From the NCBI GenBank assembly GCA_036267155.1, contig DATAWP010000041.1, positions 62,001-126,000 of the forward strand: 64,000 bases of DNA, written 5' to 3'. The notes under the pieces are model-generated. The model was not told the origin of the DNA, searched no databases, and worked only from the letters and a program-made list of their open reading frames with translations. Position 1 is the stretch's first letter, and every line of letters starts with the position of its first letter. Position numbers and translations under genes: made by a program. This DNA is from PALSA-1353 sp036267155 (GTDB lineage: Bacteria > Planctomycetota > Phycisphaerae > Tepidisphaerales > Tepidisphaeraceae). This document shows positions 34,405 to 43,448 of this stretch, piece by piece.

Positions 34405-35895
34405 ATGAACCATCAATTGCTTGCGAAAATAAAAGGGAACCCGCAGCTTCCCTCGCTGCCGGCGGTCGCCGTGAGGGTTCTGGAGTTGGCCAAGCAAACC
34501 AACGCAAGCCTCGCAACGGTTGCGAAGGTGATTTCCAGTGATCCCGCTCTCACCGCCAAGGTGCTGAAAACGGTCAACAGCAGTTTTTACGGCCTCCCCC
34601 ATCAGGTGAGCACCATCAGTCACGCCCTGGTGCTGCTCGGAATGCAGACCGTCAAGACATTGGCTCTGGGCTTCTCCCTTGCCGGCAGCCTGAACTCCAG
34701 AAAAAGTTCCCACTTCGATTATGTGAGGTTCTGGAGACAAAGTTTATTTTCCGCGGTTGCCGCGCGTACGCTGGCTAAGATGCTGCGCACCGGAGAACCC
34801 GAGGAAGCATTTCTCGCCGGCCTTCTTTCGGACATTGGCACATTGGCCATGCACCGAGGTCTGGGGGCCGATTACGATATCCTGCTGGAGAAGTGCGGGG
34901 GTGACCAGGTTGAATTGGTTCGGCTCTCGCGCGAAAAGTTTGATCTGGATCACGCACAAGTGGGCGGCGCGCTGGCCGAAGACTGGAAGTTTCCGCCGGC
35001 CATGGTCGAGCCGATCCGCCAGCATCACGCGCTCGCAAAAACGGGCAACGGGCCAATCGGCCTGGTTGAAATCGTGTACGCGGGGGTCCTTTGCGGCCAG
35101 GTCTTCGCGGCCAAAAGGGCCGGCCTGCTCGAACGCGCCAAGCGCGAGTTGTCCACCCGTTTCAAGCTGGAAAATGCGAAAATACTCGCGATCTTCAAGG
35201 AAATCGATTCACACACCGAAGAGCTGGCCGATCTATTTGAAGTCACCATCCAGCCGGGCCGCGGTTATCTGGAAATCGAGCAGGAGGCTCGCCAGACGCT
35301 CATCGAATTGACTCTGCAAACGCAATTTCAATCACAGGAACTGGCGCGGCAAAACGAGCGCCTGCAACAACGAGCCGCGACCGATGGGTTGACCGGTCTG
35401 GCGAACCGCAGCGGGTTTGCTCAATTCCTCGAGAACGCGTTCGCCGACTTTCGGAATTCCGGAACCACGTTTTCCCTGCTGCTGCTTGATCTGGATAAAT
35501 TCAAATCCGTCAACGATGCGCATGGCCATCAGGCGGGCGACGAAGTTCTGCAGCGCATTGGAAGGCTTCTGAGATCGCTGATCGAACCCGGCGATTTGGC
35601 CGCGCGATACGGCGGCGAAGAAATGGCCTTGGTTTTGAACCGAAAAGATTGCGCCGGTGCGATGGCCATGGCTGAGCGCGTCCGCGCCGCGATACAGAGC
35701 GAGCGCATCATTTTCGAAGGGAAAAGCATTCCGGTGACCGCTAGCGTCGGGGTTGCCACCGCCGCCTCGCAAGCCGGATTTGGATCTCCGGATGACTTAA
35801 TTGGCGCTGCCGACCGCGCCCTATATGCCGCCAAGGAAGCGGGTCGCAATTGTGTTCGGCACTGTGCGCTGGCGAGACATCGCGGCGCCGCATGA
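34405..35895 (+). CDS. HDOD-GGDEF signalling protein
   Basis: A 496-residue protein. Residues about 5-270 form an HDOD domain, a degenerate HD-like output module (PQLPSLPAVAVRVLELA, ISSDPALTAKVLKTVNSSFYG, ISHALVLLG). After a linker comes a GGDEF diguanylate cyclase domain: DGLTGLANR, then the I-site-like region and the active-site signature at 403-407, which reads GGEEM instead of GGDEF/GGEEF. The Phe to Met change at the last position may be tolerated, so activity is likely but not sure. The product is cytoplasmic. The neighbouring PilZ gene (33585-34193) suggests local c-di-GMP signalling. ATG 34405 is preceded by a weak GGAAGA site. Confidence 0.88.
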   Translation: MNHQLLAKIKGNPQLPSLPAVAVRVLELAKQTNASLATVAKVISSDPALTAKVLKTVNSSFYGLPHQVSTISHALVLLGMQTVKTLALGFSLAGSLNSRKSSHFDYVRFWRQSLFSAVAARTLAKMLRTGEPEEAFLAGLLSDIGTLAMHRGLGADYDILLEKCGGDQVELVRLSREKFDLDHAQVGGALAEDWKFPPAMVEPIRQHHALAKTGNGPIGLVEIVYAGVLCGQVFAAKRAGLLERAKRELSTRFKLENAKILAIFKEIDSHTEELADLFEVTIQPGRGYLEIEQEARQTLIELTLQTQFQSQELARQNERLQQRAATDGLTGLANRSGFAQFLENAFADFRNSGTTFSLLLLDLDKFKSVNDAHGHQAGDEVLQRIGRLLRSLIEPGDLAARYGGEEMALVLNRKDCAGAMAMAERVRAAIQSERIIFEGKSIPVTASVGVATAASQAGFGSPDDLIGAADRALYAAKEAGRNCVRHCALARHRGAA

Positions 35896-36053
35896 GACGG
35901 GAAAATATGTGGCGGAACCCCAAGCGGATTCCGCCGATCGCCCTCGCCGCCGTTGTCGCCGTCGTCAAATCCTTCGGCGATCACGAAATCTGTGGTTAGC
36001 GACTCAGCTTTGCGAGCCCCACGCAAAGCGATTGTGCATTGAATGAGGGCATC

Positions 36054-39000
36054 GTGATTTCGGCCGTTTCAAGATTTGCCAAACGATGGCGACGCATCCG
36101 CGCCTTGCAGCCGCGAGGCCCTGCGCTTCGCGCGGTCCTGGAACCGCTCGAACGGCGCATTCTTTTGACCTGGATTGGCGCCCTCACCGGAAACACCGAC
36201 GACCAGGCCCACGAATACGACTACACGGGCAACTGGTCCAGCGGCGTCGTCGAGAACTCGTTCGTCGGCGCAACATTCACCGGCAATACGACGCTCTACT
36301 TTGCCACCAGTATTGTCAGCGCGACCGGTTTGAATCTCGGCTACGGCGGTAACTTCGCACTGACATTCGAGTCCAGCAGCACAACGGCACAGACGCTGAC
36401 CTTGGACGGAAACATCAGCGGGACATTCGGGGGCTCGTCGGTCACAATCGGCGATCCAAACAATAATCTTAATGTCGTGCTTGGCGCCTCCAGCACATTC
36501 ACCGTCGCCGCGGGTGATACTTTGTCGATCCTCAACGCCGTTGAAGACGGCGGCAACAACTTGAGCGTAACCAAGGCGGGCACCGGCACGCTCACTCTGT
36601 CAGGCAGCAACACGTATGGCGGCGGGACAACGTTGTCGGCCGGACAACTGAACATCAACAGCTCCGCCGCCATCGGCGCCGGGACGCTCACTTTCGCAGC
36701 CAACGCTGTAAAAATCGACAACACCAGCGGCGGCACAATCACCTTGAGCAACAACAATGCCATCGCATTGAACAACAATTTCACCTTTGTCGGAACCAAT
36801 ACCCTGAATGTGGGCGCCGGAGCGGTGACGCTCGGTGCAAGCAAAACGGTAACGGTCAGCGCCAGCAATCTGATTCTGGGCGGACCCGTCTCGGGCGGCT
36901 TCAGCCTGACCAAGGCCGGAAACGGCACGTTGACTCTGTCAGGCAACAACGCGTACACGGGTGGAACGACGTTGTCCGCCGGGACGCTAGACATCAACAG
37001 CGCCACCGCGATCGGCACCGGCACATTGACCCTTTCCGGCGGCGGATTCGACAACACCAGCGGCGGCCTTATTACGCTGAGCACCAACAACGCCGTGGCA
37101 TGGAACAGCAATTTCACCTTCATCGGAACCGACACCCTGAATCTGGGTACGGGTGCGGTGACGATGGGTGCAAGCAGAACCGCATCGATTACCGATGCCG
37201 CCGGCAACCTGATGCTGGGCGGAGCCATTTCCGGCGCCTTCGCCTTGACCAAGGGGGGAGCCGGCACGCTGACTCTGTCCGGCAACAATGCGTATACGGC
37301 TGGAACGACGTTGTCCGCCGGGACTCTCGACATCAACAGCGCCACCGCGATCGGCACCGGCACGCTGACGCTCTCCGGCGGCAGCTTCGACAACACCAGC
37401 GCCGGCCTCGTCACACTCAGCACCAACAACGCCGTGGCATGGAACTCCAATTTCACATTTGTCGGAACCAACAATCTGAATCTGGGTACGGGCGCCGTGA
37501 CGATGAACGCAAACCGAACCGCGACGATTACCGCCGACACCCTAACGATCGGCGGCCCCATCGGCGATTCTGGAAGCAATTACAAGATCACCAAATCGGG
37601 GGCCGGCACATTGGCCGTTACCGGCAGCAACACGTATGGCGGCGGAACAGCCGTCAGCGCCGGCGCCATGCTGGTAGACAATTCCAGCGGCTCGGGCACG
37701 GGCACCGGCGCCGTGACTGTCAGCAGCGGCGCAACTATCGGCGGAACGGGAACCGTCACCGGAGCGGTCACGGTCAATTCCGGCGGCATCCTCGCGCCCG
37801 GGGCCGGCGGAACGTCGATCTTCAACACCGGCAATCTCACCCTCGCATCCGGCTCCGACCTCGACATTGTACTGAACGGAAATACGGCCGGCTCGGGATA
37901 TGACCAGGTGAACGTGACCGGAACCGTGACCGTAACCGGCAGTACGCTCAATCTCTCCGGCACCCGATCGGACCACGATGGCACCATCCTGACGCTCATC
38001 AACAACGACGCAGCCGATGCGATCACCGGTACCTTCCAAAGCCTCGCCCAGGGAGCGACCACCGCCTTCAGCGGCGTGACATACACCGCCAGCTACATTG
38101 GCGGAACCGGCAACGACATGGTGTTGACCGCCGACTTGGCCGCATCGACGACCACAGTGACTTCGAGCGCGAACCCGTCCGTGTTTGGCCAATCCGTCAC
38201 GTTCACCGCCGATGTTACGTCCGTCTCCTCCGGAACGCCGACGGGGACCGTCACGTTCATGGACGGCGCAACGACACTGGGCACTGGCACATTAAACGGC
38301 TCCGGCATCGCGACATTCAGCACATCCGCGCTTGCGCTGAACGATCATTCCATCACCGCAGTCTACGGCGGCGATACCAACTTCACGACCAGCACGTCCT
38401 CGGCATTGACACAGACCGTGGATCAGGACGGAACCACCAGCACGGTGTCATCCTCCGCGAATCCCTCAGTATTCGGCCAATCGGTGACATTCACCGCGAC
38501 CGTCACGGCCAGCGCCCCAGGTTCCGGCACGCCCACCGGCACAGTAACATTTATGGACGGCGCAACAACGTTGGGCACCGGCACGTTAGACGGCTCGGGC
38601 GTCGCGACGTTCAGCACGTCCGCGCTTGCGCTGAACGATCATTCCATCACAGCGGTCTACGGCGGCGATACCAATTTCACGACCAGCACGTCCTCGGCAT
38701 TGACACAGACGGTGGATCAGGACGGCACCACCAGCAGTGCGGTGTCATCCTCCGCGAATCCCTCGGTGTTCGGCCAATCGCTGACATTCACCGCGACCGT
38801 CACGGCCAGCGCCCCAGGCTCCGGCACCCCGACCGGCACAGTCACGTTCATGGACGGCGCAACGACACTGGGCACGGGCACGCTAAACGGCTCCGGCGTC
38901 GCGACCTTCAGCACATCCGCGCTTGCATTAAACGGTCATTCCATCACAGCGGTCTACGGTGGCGATACGAATTTCACCGGCAGTACGTCGTCAACGCTCA

Positions 39001-40499
39001 CCCAAACAGTTAATCAGGATGCAACGAGCAGCACGGTGTCGTCTTCTGTGAATCCCTCAGTATTCGGTCAATCGGTGACGTTCACGGCAACGGTCACGGC
39101 CAGCGCCCCAGGCTCCGGCACCCCGACCGGCACAGTCACGTTCATGGACGGCGCAACAACGTTGGGTACGGGCACGTTAAACGGCTCCGGCGTCGCAACA
39201 TTCAGCACGTCCGCGCTTGCATTAAACGGTCATTCCATCACCGCGGTCTACGGCGGCGATACGAATTTCACCGGCAGCACGTCCTCGGCATTGACACAGA
39301 CCGTCAACAAAGCCGCAACGGCCACAGTCGTTTCCTCATCGACCAACCCATCCGACTACGATCAACCGGTGACGTTCACCGCGACGGTGACGGCCAGCGC
39401 GCCGGGATCCGGGACACCGAGCGGCACCGTGACGTTTGACGACGGCGGCATCGCATTGGGCACGGATACACTGAATGGTTCAGGCCAGGCGGTCTTCAGC
39501 ACATCAAGCCTGTCGGTTGGGAATCACTCGATCACGGCGGTTTACGCAGGAGACGCGAACTTCACCGGCGGCACGTCCTCCGTGCTGACGCAACAAGCGG
39601 TGGTCCAATTGCCGCCGGCCGAGCTGGCTGTCGCCCAGCAATCGGGAGACGCGACGGCGGGGACCGATCTTTCCGCGGTGTCGGTCGACGTGATGGACCA
39701 ATTCGGCAATCTGGTTTCGGTGGACAGTTCCGACATCACGTTGTCCATCGCCAGCGGACCCGCCGGGGCCCAACTGGCTGGAACGCTTGAAGTCCCCGTG
39801 CAAAACGGCGTCGCCACGTTCGACGACGTTCAATTGACCCAAGCCGGCGTTTACGTCCTGGTTGCCTCGACGACGGATGGAATCGTGGCCGAGACCGCGC
39901 CGATCACGATCAACCCCGGTCCGGCAACCCAAACCGCTGTGACGGCCGAGCCCAATGCAAGTTGGCAATACGGAACGATTTCTCCCAATGTGGTGATCGC
40001 CCTGGCAGATCAATTCGGCAACATCGTCCCGACCACAGGCGTCGGCATCACCGCATCAATTGCTTCCGGCCCAGCCGGGGCGATTCTCTCCGGCACGCGC
40101 ACCGTGGCCACCGTTGACGGTTATGCCACGTTCGACAGTCTCTCAGTCAATCTTCCAGGCATTTACAGCTTGACGTTCGCCAGCGGGACCGACTCGCCCG
40201 TGGTCATCAGCGAGCTGCAGATTGTACCGATTCCAGCTCGACGATTTCTGCTGAATGGTTCACCGCTGAGCACGCGGAGCATCCTGATGCAACAGCAGCA
40301 CACCGCGCCGTCGGTCACTTCTCTCGGCTCTCCGCCGGCCACGGTGTCAGTGATCGTTGTTGACGCCGCGACATTCCTGAGCGACGACGACGTTAGCAAC
40401 TTCCAATTCCCCGGATCAAGCGGCGCCGTGCAGTCCCCGTTTAACTTTATCTCGGATTCGGATCCCAATCCGCTGCAGAAATTTTTGGATTCGAACTAA
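36054..40499 (+). CDS. Giant repeat-rich surface protein with LEPR-XLL-like N-terminus
   Basis: About 1,481 residues. The N-terminus has the Planctomycete LEPR-XLL-type motif LEPLERRILLT after a basic stretch (AKRWRRIRALQPRG), thought to mark exported surface proteins. Then come autotransporter-associated beta-strand repeats (GTLTLSGNNAYTGGTTLSAG) over about residues 180-540, a closing PATR-like part (GGTGTVTGAVTVNSGG, GAGGTSIFNTGNLTLASG), five Ig-like repeats (VFGQSVTF, GTPTGTVTFMDG, HSITAVYGGDTNFT) over about residues 700-1180, and a beta-rich tail. No beta-barrel or PEP-CTERM anchor is seen. GTG 36054, preceded by a close GAGGG, is used; TTG 36039 is possible. Probably an adhesin or surface-layer-like protein. 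Confidence 0.85.
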   Translation: MISAVSRFAKRWRRIRALQPRGPALRAVLEPLERRILLTWIGALTGNTDDQAHEYDYTGNWSSGVVENSFVGATFTGNTTLYFATSIVSATGLNLGYGGNFALTFESSSTTAQTLTLDGNISGTFGGSSVTIGDPNNNLNVVLGASSTFTVAAGDTLSILNAVEDGGNNLSVTKAGTGTLTLSGSNTYGGGTTLSAGQLNINSSAAIGAGTLTFAANAVKIDNTSGGTITLSNNNAIALNNNFTFVGTNTLNVGAGAVTLGASKTVTVSASNLILGGPVSGGFSLTKAGNGTLTLSGNNAYTGGTTLSAGTLDINSATAIGTGTLTLSGGGFDNTSGGLITLSTNNAVAWNSNFTFIGTDTLNLGTGAVTMGASRTASITDAAGNLMLGGAISGAFALTKGGAGTLTLSGNNAYTAGTTLSAGTLDINSATAIGTGTLTLSGGSFDNTSAGLVTLSTNNAVAWNSNFTFVGTNNLNLGTGAVTMNANRTATITADTLTIGGPIGDSGSNYKITKSGAGTLAVTGSNTYGGGTAVSAGAMLVDNSSGSGTGTGAVTVSSGATIGGTGTVTGAVTVNSGGILAPGAGGTSIFNTGNLTLASGSDLDIVLNGNTAGSGYDQVNVTGTVTVTGSTLNLSGTRSDHDGTILTLINNDAADAITGTFQSLAQGATTAFSGVTYTASYIGGTGNDMVLTADLAASTTTVTSSANPSVFGQSVTFTADVTSVSSGTPTGTVTFMDGATTLGTGTLNGSGIATFSTSALALNDHSITAVYGGDTNFTTSTSSALTQTVDQDGTTSTVSSSANPSVFGQSVTFTATVTASAPGSGTPTGTVTFMDGATTLGTGTLDGSGVATFSTSALALNDHSITAVYGGDTNFTTSTSSALTQTVDQDGTTSSAVSSSANPSVFGQSLTFTATVTASAPGSGTPTGTVTFMDGATTLGTGTLNGSGVATFSTSALALNGHSITAVYGGDTNFTGSTSSTLTQTVNQDATSSTVSSSVNPSVFGQSVTFTATVTASAPGSGTPTGTVTFMDGATTLGTGTLNGSGVATFSTSALALNGHSITAVYGGDTNFTGSTSSALTQTVNKAATATVVSSSTNPSDYDQPVTFTATVTASAPGSGTPSGTVTFDDGGIALGTDTLNGSGQAVFSTSSLSVGNHSITAVYAGDANFTGGTSSVLTQQAVVQLPPAELAVAQQSGDATAGTDLSAVSVDVMDQFGNLVSVDSSDITLSIASGPAGAQLAGTLEVPVQNGVATFDDVQLTQAGVYVLVASTTDGIVAETAPITINPGPATQTAVTAEPNASWQYGTISPNVVIALADQFGNIVPTTGVGITASIASGPAGAILSGTRTVATVDGYATFDSLSVNLPGIYSLTFASGTDSPVVISELQIVPIPARRFLLNGSPLSTRSILMQQQHTAPSVTSLGSPPATVSVIVVDAATFLSDDDVSNFQFPGSSGAVQSPFNFISDSDPNPLQKFLDSN
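36570..37650 (+). repeat. Autotransporter-strand repeats inside the giant gene
   Basis: At least four related units begin around 36576, 36915, 37257 and 37606, each coding for a GTLTLSG-NNAYTGGTTLSAGTLDINS-like stretch. The second and third are nearly identical over more than 200 bases (36950-37190 against 37290-37530), a sign of recent duplication or gene conversion. Confidence 0.8.
38148..39600 (+). repeat. Five Ig-like repeats of about 290-296 bases
   Basis: Units begin near 38156, 38446, 38741, 39037 and 39327. Each codes for a domain of about 97 residues with NPSVFGQSVTFTA-like, GTPTGTVTFMDGATTLG and HSITAVYGGDTNF segments. Units 2-4 are close to identical at DNA level, unit 5 is the most diverged, so the array seems to have grown by recent tandem duplication. 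Confidence 0.85.
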
Positions 40500-40520
40500 C
40501 GACCGCCGCGAAGTAAGAGC

Positions 40521-41720
40521 TTAGCCCTGTTGTCCGCCGGTCGGACCCGGCAAATCCAGACGAAATGTTGTCCCCTTGCCCATTTCGCTCTCAACCTCGA
40601 GCGTCGCATTGAGCAGCGCCGCCGACTGATGCGCGATCACCAATCCAAGGCCCATCTGCTTCCCCGGTGTCTCCGCCGCCGGAGCCGGCTGGAAAATCTG
40701 CTTCAACCGCGCGGCCGCAATCCCCAAACCCTCGTCCGCAACGCTGATCCGGCATCCCCCGCCGCTCGCTGGTTGCGTCTTGACGTGAATCTTCCCTTTG
40801 CCGCTGAATTTCACGGCATTGCCCAACAGGCTCTGCAAAATAACCCCCAGCAACGCGCGATCGCTGACCGCTGTCGGCTGGGCTGACGTGTCCACCAGAA
40901 TTTCCAATCCCTTCTCGCCGGCCGCCTCGGAAAACTGCGCCGCAATTTCAGGAATGATAATGGCAAGGTTGATGTTGCCGGGCTTGGGTTGGAGTTTTCC
41001 CTGCCGAAGTCGATCGGCAAACACAAACAGATCCATCCTTCCGACCGTGTCGAGGATCGAACGCCGCATCGACTCCAGGTCCTTGATCATTCCACGCCGT
41101 TTCTCGACGCCGGACAAATCACGCCGCAACACTTCCATCGTCAACAGAACGGCATTGAGGCTGCCCCGCAGATCATGGCTCAGAAAAGCCAGATACTTGG
41201 TCTGAGCCTCGGCGCTGGATTGAATTTCCCGCTGCTGATAGCTCACGAAGCTTTCAACCGCGCGCCGCGCCGCGGCGTCCAAGCCGACGTTCAGGCACGA
41301 AACTTCGTCCAGCTTCAGCGGCCGCTCCACCGATATCGTGACCTCTTCAATCACGATCGACCGCAAAATGCTGTACTCCACCAACAGCTCGCTCAGATTA
41401 AAGCTTTGGTGATACCGGCAAACGCCGTGTTGACGGGACTCGGCCAAAAAATCCCGCTGAACCTCGCCCCCCGTCGCCGCGATCGCCACGGCCAGGTCTT
41501 CCAACGCCTGCGGCAGATGGTCGAGCAATTCGTTGAGCGTCACTTCATCGGCCGAGGGCAGGACCTCTTTCACCATCGTGATGAATCGATCCAAAATCCG
41601 CGGCGAACGGCCCCGCACCGCGCTGGCTAATCCAGGGAAAGCCTGACGCATCATCAACTCCAACGACGGATTTTCCATCGACGGTTGGTCAGCACCGGTG
41701 AGGCTCAACAATGAACCCAT
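40521..41720 (-). CDS. Sensor histidine kinase, soluble
   Basis: A 399-residue protein without membrane helices. Residues about 20-165 form a helical sensor-like domain resembling RsbR/globin-like N-terminal domains. The H-box is FLSHDLRGSLNAVL with H182; the usual Pro after the box is Ser. The N-box (LLGNAVKFSG), G1 (VADEGLGIA) and G2 (MGLGLVIAHQSAAL) of the HATPase domain follow, and the end is GTTFRLDLPG. It should autophosphorylate on His and pass the phosphate to an unlinked response regulator; none is adjacent. Its stop lies 21 bases from the end of the convergent giant-repeat gene. Confidence 0.87.
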   Translation of the reverse strand: MGSLLSLTGADQPSMENPSLELMMRQAFPGLASAVRGRSPRILDRFITMVKEVLPSADEVTLNELLDHLPQALEDLAVAIAATGGEVQRDFLAESRQHGVCRYHQSFNLSELLVEYSILRSIVIEEVTISVERPLKLDEVSCLNVGLDAAARRAVESFVSYQQREIQSSAEAQTKYLAFLSHDLRGSLNAVLLTMEVLRRDLSGVEKRRGMIKDLESMRRSILDTVGRMDLFVFADRLRQGKLQPKPGNINLAIIIPEIAAQFSEAAGEKGLEILVDTSAQPTAVSDRALLGVILQSLLGNAVKFSGKGKIHVKTQPASGGGCRISVADEGLGIAAARLKQIFQPAPAAETPGKQMGLGLVIAHQSAALLNATLEVESEMGKGTTFRLDLPGPTGGQQG

Positions 41721-42004
41721 AAGCTCACTCGATTATTGCCGGTTCCAATGCTTTGGGCAAGGGCGGCAAGTTAGGACGGCAAGTTAGGGCACCGCGAGCG
41801 AGACGTGACGCTCATTCTTGAAACGGACTGTTAAAATTCCCATTGCCTATTGCCTATTGCCTATTGAAAAAACGCCAGAGCAAATAGGCAATAGGCAATA
41901 GGCAATAGAGTTACCCCATCCCGTGGCAATTACCAGTCGCCCCGCTAGACTTGCTCAACCGCCGGTAAGACCGCACGACATAAGCCCGGCGTTTCGCCGT
42001 CTCT
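41721..42004. repeat. ATTGCCT-heptamer inverted repeat, copy 2, in a divergent gap
   Basis: The left arm 41842-41866 is three ATTGCCT heptamers plus ATTG; the right arm 41882-41906 is its reverse complement with one mismatch, around a 15-base loop. The gap, which should carry the promoters of the histidine kinase and the MFS gene, also has CGGCAAGTTAGG twice (41764-41775 and 41777-41788). No clear promoter was recognised. Confidence 0.85.
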
Positions 42005-43351
42005 ATGTCCGATCCAGGCAAACCGAACAAACTGGCTTACGAGCAACCGGATGATCAGCGGCCCGCTTCGGCCGCCGCCCCGGCGGAAGAGATTCTCAAC
42101 CCGTCTTCTTCACAAACCACCCGCCACGATCCCTACGCCGCCTTGCGATACCGCGATTTCTGCTTCTATCTGGTCGGCTGGGTCGTTTCCGTTGCGGGAA
42201 GCCAAATCCTCGAAGTTGCCGTTGCCTGGGATCTATATCAGCGAACCGGCAGCGCCCTGACCCTTGGGTGGGTCGGCCTGGTCAGCGCTATTCCCATCAT
42301 TCTCTTCTGCCTGCCTGCCGGCCATCTTGCCGATCGCCTCGACCGCCGCCGGATCATGCTGAGCATGCAGTTGCTTTCCACCCTGTGCGCCGTCACGCTG
42401 GGAATCCTGTCTTATTATCACGGCCCGCTGAGCGCGATTTATTCGGCCCTGTTTATGGCGGCGGTCGGCAAGGCCATTGGCTGGCCGGCCCGCTCGGCGC
42501 TGGTTCCATCGCTGGTCCCCACGGAAATCTTCGCTAACGCCATCGCCTGGAACACCACCGGCTTTCAGATCGCCGCCACCAGTGGCCCGGCATTGGGCGG
42601 ACTTATCCTGGTCTGGAGCCACACCGCCGCGTACTTCGTCGCCGCCGGCGCCGGGCTTGTCTTTATCGCCATGATCATTCCCATTCGCACCCGCCGGGCG
42701 CCGACGCGCCAAGAGCCTGCCACCTTCAAAACACTGGCCGCCGGCGTCCGCTACGTCTTCGACACGCAGATCATCCTCGCCGTCATCACGCTCGATCTCT
42801 TCGCCGTTCTCCTTGGCGGGGCGACCTATATCCTGCCGATCTTCGCCGAAAATATTCTGCACGTCGGCGCCACCGGCTACGGATGGCTCCGCGCTTCGCC
42901 GGCCCTCGGCGCCCTGCTCGGCGCGATCCTGATGGCCCATCTCCCCCCCATGAAGCACGCCGGTCGAGCCTTGCTTCTGGCGGTCGTCGGCTTCGGTGCG
43001 GCCACCATCGTCTTCGGGCTCTCGACCAGTTTCTGGCTCTCCATGGCCATGCTCTTCCTCACCGGCGTTTTCGACAACGTCTCGGTCCTGGTCCGCCACA
43101 CTCTGGTTCAGGTCCTTACCCCCGATTCCATGCGTGGCCGCGTCTCCGCCGTCAACAACATTTTTGTCGGAGCCAGCAACGAACTCGGCGGATTCGAAAG
43201 CGGATTGACGGCCAAAATTTTCGGCCCCATCGTCTCCGTCGTCGGCGGCGGAATCGGAACCATCGTGGTCGTATTGATCACCACGTTCGTTTGGCCCCAG
43301 GTGCGGAAGTTCGGTTCATTAGTCGATGCCAGACCCATGAAATCAGAGTGA
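42005..43351 (+). CDS. MFS transporter, EntS-like (MFS_3)
   Basis: A 448-residue inner-membrane protein with about twelve helices after a hydrophilic N-terminus of 50 residues rich in Pro and Ala. Family landmarks are FCFYLVGWVVSVAGSQILEVAVAWDLYQRTGSAL at the first helices, the loop GHLADRLDRRRIML (motif A), and PARSALVPSLVPTEIFANAIAWN, typical of the MFS_3/EntS branch that exports siderophores and drugs. The substrate is unknown. ATG 42005 has no clear ribosome binding site. A terminator-like hairpin follows 19 bases after the stop. Confidence 0.87.
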   Translation: MSDPGKPNKLAYEQPDDQRPASAAAPAEEILNPSSSQTTRHDPYAALRYRDFCFYLVGWVVSVAGSQILEVAVAWDLYQRTGSALTLGWVGLVSAIPIILFCLPAGHLADRLDRRRIMLSMQLLSTLCAVTLGILSYYHGPLSAIYSALFMAAVGKAIGWPARSALVPSLVPTEIFANAIAWNTTGFQIAATSGPALGGLILVWSHTAAYFVAAGAGLVFIAMIIPIRTRRAPTRQEPATFKTLAAGVRYVFDTQIILAVITLDLFAVLLGGATYILPIFAENILHVGATGYGWLRASPALGALLGAILMAHLPPMKHAGRALLLAVVGFGAATIVFGLSTSFWLSMAMLFLTGVFDNVSVLVRHTLVQVLTPDSMRGRVSAVNNIFVGASNELGGFESGLTAKIFGPIVSVVGGGIGTIVVVLITTFVWPQVRKFGSLVDARPMKSE

Positions 43352-43369
43352 CCAACCTACAACCCATTT

Positions 43370-43394
43370 AGCCCCCGGTGATTCACCGGGGGCT
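43370..43394 (+). terminator. Hairpin terminator after the MFS gene
   Basis: AGCCCCCGGTGA and TCACCGGGGGCT pair perfectly over 12 bases around one base, 19 bases after the MFS stop, and are followed by CCTTTTT. This is a good intrinsic terminator for the plus strand. It belongs to the same sequence family as the palindrome at 22728. Confidence 0.8.
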
Positions 43395-43448
43395 CCTTTT
43401 TGCATTCGGATTTCGGATTTCCGCTTTTTCCTCATACTATTGTCCATC

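Noticed and set aside
36341..37579. Long open frame on the minus strand opposite the repeat part of the giant gene
   Set aside because: Its Pro/Val/Leu-rich repeated sequence is what the antisense of Gly/Thr/Asn-rich repeats gives.
38148..39600. Regularly spaced repeats as a CRISPR-like array
   Set aside because: The units are about 290 bases, in frame and coding for Ig-like domains; there are no short repeats with unique spacers, and no cas gene is present.
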